Positions 6,359-8,699 of a DNA stretch of 8,699 bases are shown here, piece by piece. A model generated the notes under the pieces. That model had not been told where the DNA came from, made no database searches, and saw only the letters and a program-made list of their open reading frames with translations. The position numbers were made by a program, and so were the translations under genes. The stretch spans positions 1 through 8,699 of the forward strand of contig JAVEVF010000080.1 in NCBI GenBank assembly GCA_034005175.1, written 5' to 3'. This DNA is from JAVEVF01 sp034005175 (GTDB lineage Bacteria; Actinomycetota; Coriobacteriia; Anaerosomatales; SLCP01). Each line of letters starts with the position of its first letter. Positions within the stretch are counted from its first letter, which is position 1.

Positions 6359-7473
6359 CCAGCCCCCAGCACCTCACGGTAGAGCGCCACGATGTCCGCT
6401 GCGCGCGCTCTCCACGACCCCGAGCCTGAACTCGCAGCTACCACAGTGGGGTCGAGCGAGCGCGAGAGCACGTCACGAAGCGCACCTGCAAGAGCCTGCA
6501 CCGAGCCCGGCTCCACAAGCACGCCGGCATCGGGGGACGCGACGATCCTCGGCAAGCCGCCCACGCGAGACGCCACCACCGGTGTGCCGCACGCGAGCGC
6601 TTCTGCGGCCACCATGCCCCAGGCCTCGCTCTTGCTGGGGATGGCAAGCGCGCGCGAGCGCTGCATGAGCCGAGCGGTCTTAGCGCGGTCGAGCACTCCT
6701 GTGAACGTGACGCGCGAACCCACGCCGAGCTCCGCTGCAAGCTGCTCGAGTGCGGTGCGCAGCGGCCCATCGCCAGCGATCGTGAGCGTCTCGCACGTGC
6801 CAAGCGACGCGAACGCGCGCAGCAGCACATCGATGTTCTTGACCGGCGTAAGCGTGCCGGCGAACAGGATGCCGCCATCGCGCACGACACCCTCGTCAAC
6901 GCGAAAGAGGCAGTCGTCGTAGCCGTTTTCTATGGTGAGCACGCGTGTGCGTCTGCCCATCGCTTCACGCGTGGCGTCTTCCACAGCCGGACTCACGCAC
7001 ACGATCGCTGCCGCGGACGCGAGCGCGTGTCTCATCCATAAGCCGAGCAGGTCTTTGCGGCCCAGCAAGGAGAAGGCATCATCGCCGTGCAGTGTCACCA
7101 CCAGAGGAATACCGAGCTTGCGCGCGACGGGTGCTGCAATCACCGCGTCGGGGAACCCGAAGTGCGCGTGCAGAAGGTCAGGCGCGGGGGAAAGCGACCG
7201 GAAGTGCGACATTGCAGTCGCGCGGTAGCGTGTGGCAGACGTCAACAGGGCAAGCCGCCCCGAACCCCCAACCACCCGTGTCGGTCGGTACGCCACATGA
7301 ACGCCGCTTGTTCGCACCACGTCGCGGCTCGAGCACTCGCGAAGCGCCGCAAGCACCGTGACGTCGCAGTGCTCACCAAGGGCATCGGCTTGCTCGGCAA
7401 GCCACGGACCGGAAAGCTCGGTGACTTCCGAGGGGAAGAGATGAGTGGTGATGGCGACCCGGATTCGACTCAC
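6355..7473 (-). CDS. GT4-family glycosyltransferase (GT-B fold)
   Basis: 372 residues from the GTG at 7473. Motifs: RIRVAITTHLFPSEVTEL with SGPW (3-24) as the first Rossmann strand and acceptor loop, LLHAHFGFPDA (100-110), TLHGDD (127-132), CVSPAVEDA (159-167), IENGYDDCLF (181-190), FAGTLTPVKNID (204-215) with Arg/Lys-type donor-phosphate contacts around Lys212, AGDGPLR (233-239), and SEAWGMVAAEALACGTPVV (282-300) containing the EX7E pair Glu283/Glu291. These mark a retaining GT4 enzyme using an NDP-sugar donor. The GTG start is preferred because AGGGAG lies five bases upstream and the family core begins immediately; in-frame ATGs at 7533 and 7572 would add 20 or 33 residues that do not look like the family. 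It is convergent with the flippase and probably adds a sugar to the same surface glycan, but it is separately transcribed. Acceptor and donor are unknown. Confidence 0.93.
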   Translation of the reverse strand: MSRIRVAITTHLFPSEVTELSGPWLAEQADALGEHCDVTVLAALRECSSRDVVRTSGVHVAYRPTRVVGGSGRLALLTSATRYRATAMSHFRSLSPAPDLLHAHFGFPDAVIAAPVARKLGIPLVVTLHGDDAFSLLGRKDLLGLWMRHALASAAAIVCVSPAVEDATREAMGRRTRVLTIENGYDDCLFRVDEGVVRDGGILFAGTLTPVKNIDVLLRAFASLGTCETLTIAGDGPLRTALEQLAAELGVGSRVTFTGVLDRAKTARLMQRSRALAIPSKSEAWGMVAAEALACGTPVVASRVGGLPRIVASPDAGVLVEPGSVQALAGALRDVLSRSLDPTVVAASSGSGSWRARAADIVALYREVLGAG

Positions 7474-7478
7474 AAGCG

Positions 7479-7484
7479 CTCCCT
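7479..7484 (-). promoter_or_regulatory. Shine-Dalgarno AGGGAG choosing the GTG start of the GT4 gene
   Basis: On the minus strand AGGGAG (7484 down to 7479) is followed by CGCTT and then GTG at 7473, a spacing of five bases. The competing ATGs at 7533 and 7572 have no comparable purine tract. This is the main reason for the shorter gene model. Confidence 0.65.
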
Positions 7485-7539
7485 GGCGCGGTACGGAGAT
7501 GGTGGCAGTAAGGCGATGCAACGGCAGCCGCATGGTATC

Positions 7540-7545
7540 ATTATA
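7540..7545 (-). promoter_or_regulatory. Candidate -10 box (TATAAT) for the minus-strand GT4 gene
   Basis: A perfect TATAAT consensus on the minus strand, striking in GC-rich DNA, lies 66 bases upstream of the GTG start. No convincing TTGACA-like -35 is found 16-18 bases further upstream (CATCGC at 17-base spacing). The predicted start point, about seven bases downstream, would fall on or next to the in-frame ATG at 7533, leaving a leader of about 60 bases before the preferred GTG. Confidence 0.45.
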
Positions 7546-7581
7546 GATTGTGTGTGCGACCAGCGATGACATACGATTTCG

Positions 7582-7599
7582 CGCTGCATGTGTGCAGCG
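7582..7599. repeat. Perfect inverted repeat, 7-bp arms, 4-base loop (candidate operator)
   Basis: CGCTGCA (7582-7588), TGTG, then TGCAGCG (7593-7599). It lies between the two candidate divergent promoters and upstream of both predicted transcription starts, so it would be a DNA-binding site rather than a terminator or leader hairpin. No T-tract follows on either strand. Its GCTGC...GCAG ends resemble the second repeat at 7620-7634. Confidence 0.5.
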
Positions 7600-7619
7600 A
7601 TGGAAGATGTGTGGAGAAG

Positions 7620-7634
7620 CTGCGCATGGCGCAG
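7620..7634. repeat. Perfect inverted repeat, 6-bp arms, 3-base loop (candidate operator)
   Basis: CTGCGC (7620-7625), ATG, then GCGCAG (7629-7634). It is centred about 36 bases from the repeat at 7582-7599, in the same divergent intergenic region. No T-tract follows. The loop is too tight for a favourable RNA hairpin, which fits a protein-binding palindrome better. Confidence 0.45.
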
Positions 7635-7641
7635 TGTTCGC

Positions 7642-7672
7642 TTGCTTCGCACGAGGCCACGTGTGTTATCGT
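7642..7672 (+). promoter_or_regulatory. Weak candidate promoter for the TPR gene
   Basis: TTGCTT (7642-7647) and an extended -10-like TG-T-TATCGT (7664-7672) are separated by 19 bases between hexamers, longer than ideal. The -10 matches the TANNNT pattern common in actinobacteria. It is flanked by GCCAC (7656-7660) and GTGGC (7673-7677), an imperfect palindrome around the -10. The predicted start near 7679 gives a leader of about 48 bases to the ATG at 7727. Confidence 0.3.
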
Positions 7673-7726
7673 GTGGCGTCTTAAGAAGCGTGAATCCAAT
7701 CATGCATCTCAGTCGGAGGTAGTTTG

Positions 7727-8566
7727 ATGACGGGTGACGCAGGAAGGCTCGACCAGCCTGACGCTCCTGACTCTGCGGATGTGGGCGCAGAGAACGTAGC
7801 CGACCCAGGTGTGCCGCAGGTTGTCGCGGTGCGACGCAAGCGTTCGATGTGGGAAGATCCGGTCGTGCGCGCCATGGGCTGGACGGGGGCACTTGTCTTC
7901 GTCGGGTTCCTCATGACGGTCGTCATGGCCATGTACTACGGGTTCGTGGGGACCGACGCGGCTCCGCGCACCATCGCCGAGCGTGATCTCGCAGGCTGGG
8001 CATCTGCGGTGCAGGAGCCCGGCGCTACTGCCGATCAGTACCAGTCATATGTCCTTGCGCTTGTTGGTGACAAGCAGTTCGACAAGGCGCAGTCGGTGAT
8101 CGATGAGGTCAACGCCAACGAAGAGATCGACCAGTCACGTGGTTCCCAGATGCTCTTTGCGCTTGCCGAGCTACAGATGGCGCAGAGCGACTACGATGGC
8201 GCTCTCAAGAGCTACGAAGACGTCATGGAAGAGACTAACGCTGCTTATGAGAAGGAGTTGGAGGAAGGCGGCGAGTTCCAGAACTGGGCAGTTGCCACAG
8301 GTCGCCATGACAACTACTACCTCAGCGCGCTTGCACGTGGTCAGGTCTATCGCGACCGGGGAGAGCTCGAGAAGGCTCTCGAGATGTACGACATCTTCCT
8401 GGCCAAGAACCCGCGCGATGCCGAGCTTCTCGTCGACCGGGGAGAGATGCGTGCTGAGACAGGTGATACCGCAGGCGCTGAGGCGGATTTTCGCCAGGCA
8501 CTTCGGTTCATCGCCGATCACGAGCGAGCGCTCGCCGGCCTGAAGAAGATCGGAGTTGAGAAATAG
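7727..8566 (+). CDS. Membrane-anchored tetratricopeptide-repeat protein, function unknown
   Basis: 279 residues from the ATG at 7727; GGAGGT (7715-7720) six bases upstream decides this over the in-frame TTG at 7724. The first ~45 residues are acidic, Pro/Ala-rich and probably disordered, ending in the basic RRKR (36-39). One hydrophobic helix (about 51-73) follows, with no cleavage site apparent, so the rest should face outside. The outer part carries TPR-like helix pairs: about 140-172 (ALAELQMAQSDYDGALKSYE), 201-230 (GQVYRDRGELEKALEMYD) and 232-264 (RGEMRAETGDTAGAEADFRQ); a further degenerate pair lies at about 95-125. TPR domains bind partner proteins or peptides. The downstream gene starts at the very next base after the stop, suggesting that the two membrane proteins work together. 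I do not recognise a named family. A scaffold or assembly role for an envelope complex is inference. Confidence 0.85.
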   Translation: MTGDAGRLDQPDAPDSADVGAENVADPGVPQVVAVRRKRSMWEDPVVRAMGWTGALVFVGFLMTVVMAMYYGFVGTDAAPRTIAERDLAGWASAVQEPGATADQYQSYVLALVGDKQFDKAQSVIDEVNANEEIDQSRGSQMLFALAELQMAQSDYDGALKSYEDVMEETNAAYEKELEEGGEFQNWAVATGRHDNYYLSALARGQVYRDRGELEKALEMYDIFLAKNPRDAELLVDRGEMRAETGDTAGAEADFRQALRFIADHERALAGLKKIGVEK

Positions 8567-8699
8567 ATGGAACCCATCAGTCCCGAACAGCTGGCTGGCG
8601 CTGTGCCGTTGCAGACCGAAGAGAAGTACGTATCGCGCCGAGGGCGCCGAATCCTCGCGGTCTTGCTCATCATCCTTCTTATCATCCTATTGCTTGCGG
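8567..8699 (+). CDS. N-terminus of a membrane-anchored protein, 3'-partial, function unknown
   Basis: The ATG at 8567 directly follows the TAG of the TPR gene (TAGATG). A GGAG (8552-8555) lies 11 bases upstream, with GAG (8558-8560) closer. The 44 visible residues are a polar, mildly acidic N-terminus (about 1-23), a basic RRGRR (24-28) and then an unbroken run of Ile/Leu/Val/Ala from residue 29 to the window edge. This is either an uncleaved signal anchor or an N-terminal signal sequence with the positive charges inside, predicting a large extracytoplasmic domain. The layout mirrors that of the TPR protein upstream. Nothing visible gives a function. Confidence 0.65.
   Translation, partial: MEPISPEQLAGAVPLQTEEKYVSRRGRRILAVLLIILLIILLLA

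Larger units (their letters stand above)
7474..7726. other. Divergent intergenic control region
   Basis: This 253-base stretch separates the minus-strand GT4 gene from the plus-strand TPR gene. It holds the TATAAT on the minus strand, the weak plus-strand promoter, two perfect inverted repeats and one imperfect palindrome, all listed separately. No small reading frame with a convincing ribosome-binding site and no RNA gene was recognised. Confidence 0.7.

Overview
The window is a GC-rich, densely packed bacterial chromosome segment. Coding regions abut or overlap by 1-4 bases, some genes start at GTG, and one Shine-Dalgarno is as strong as AGGAGGG. This suits an Actinomycetota-like lineage (possibly a non-streptomycete anaerobic group such as Coriobacteriia), but no gene here fixes the taxonomy, so that placement is a low-confidence inference. 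No rRNA, tRNA, CRISPR, insertion sequence or integrase was seen.

Positions 1-6358 (+ strand) are a deoxysugar and surface-glycan cluster. It opens with the C-terminal three quarters of an NDP-4-keto-6-deoxyhexose 2,3-dehydratase (start lies upstream). Two genes follow, joined by ATGA overlaps: a KijD10-like Gfo/Idh/MocA sugar ketoreductase and a DegT/DnrJ/EryC1/StrS PLP sugar aminotransferase. Together they point to a 2-deoxygenated, aminated 6-deoxyhexose, a sugar type best known from antibiotic glycosides. After short gaps come a TIGR04325 (LIC12133-type) putative methyltransferase, a GT-A-fold glycosyltransferase with a DAD motif, and a 12-helix Wzx-type flippase whose start overlaps the glycosyltransferase stop (TGATG). 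The flippase suggests that the sugar goes into a lipid-linked surface glycan rather than a secreted small molecule.

Positions 6355-7473 (- strand) encode a GT4 glycosyltransferase convergent with the flippase. The two stop codons share one palindromic CTAG. Its 5' side is a divergent intergenic region (7474-7726) with a perfect TATAAT on the minus strand, a weaker candidate promoter on the plus strand, and at least two perfect inverted repeats between them.

Positions 7727-8699 (+ strand) start a different unit: a single-pass membrane protein with a C-terminal TPR domain, followed with no gap by the N-terminus of a second membrane-anchored protein cut off by the window edge. This pair is not recognisably part of the glycan pathway.

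The most interesting points are the antibiotic-type deoxyaminosugar module attached to a flippase, the unresolved branch point between the reductase and the aminotransferase, the repeat-rich divergent control region, and the uncharacterised TPR/membrane pair. No wholly new system could be demonstrated from sequence alone.
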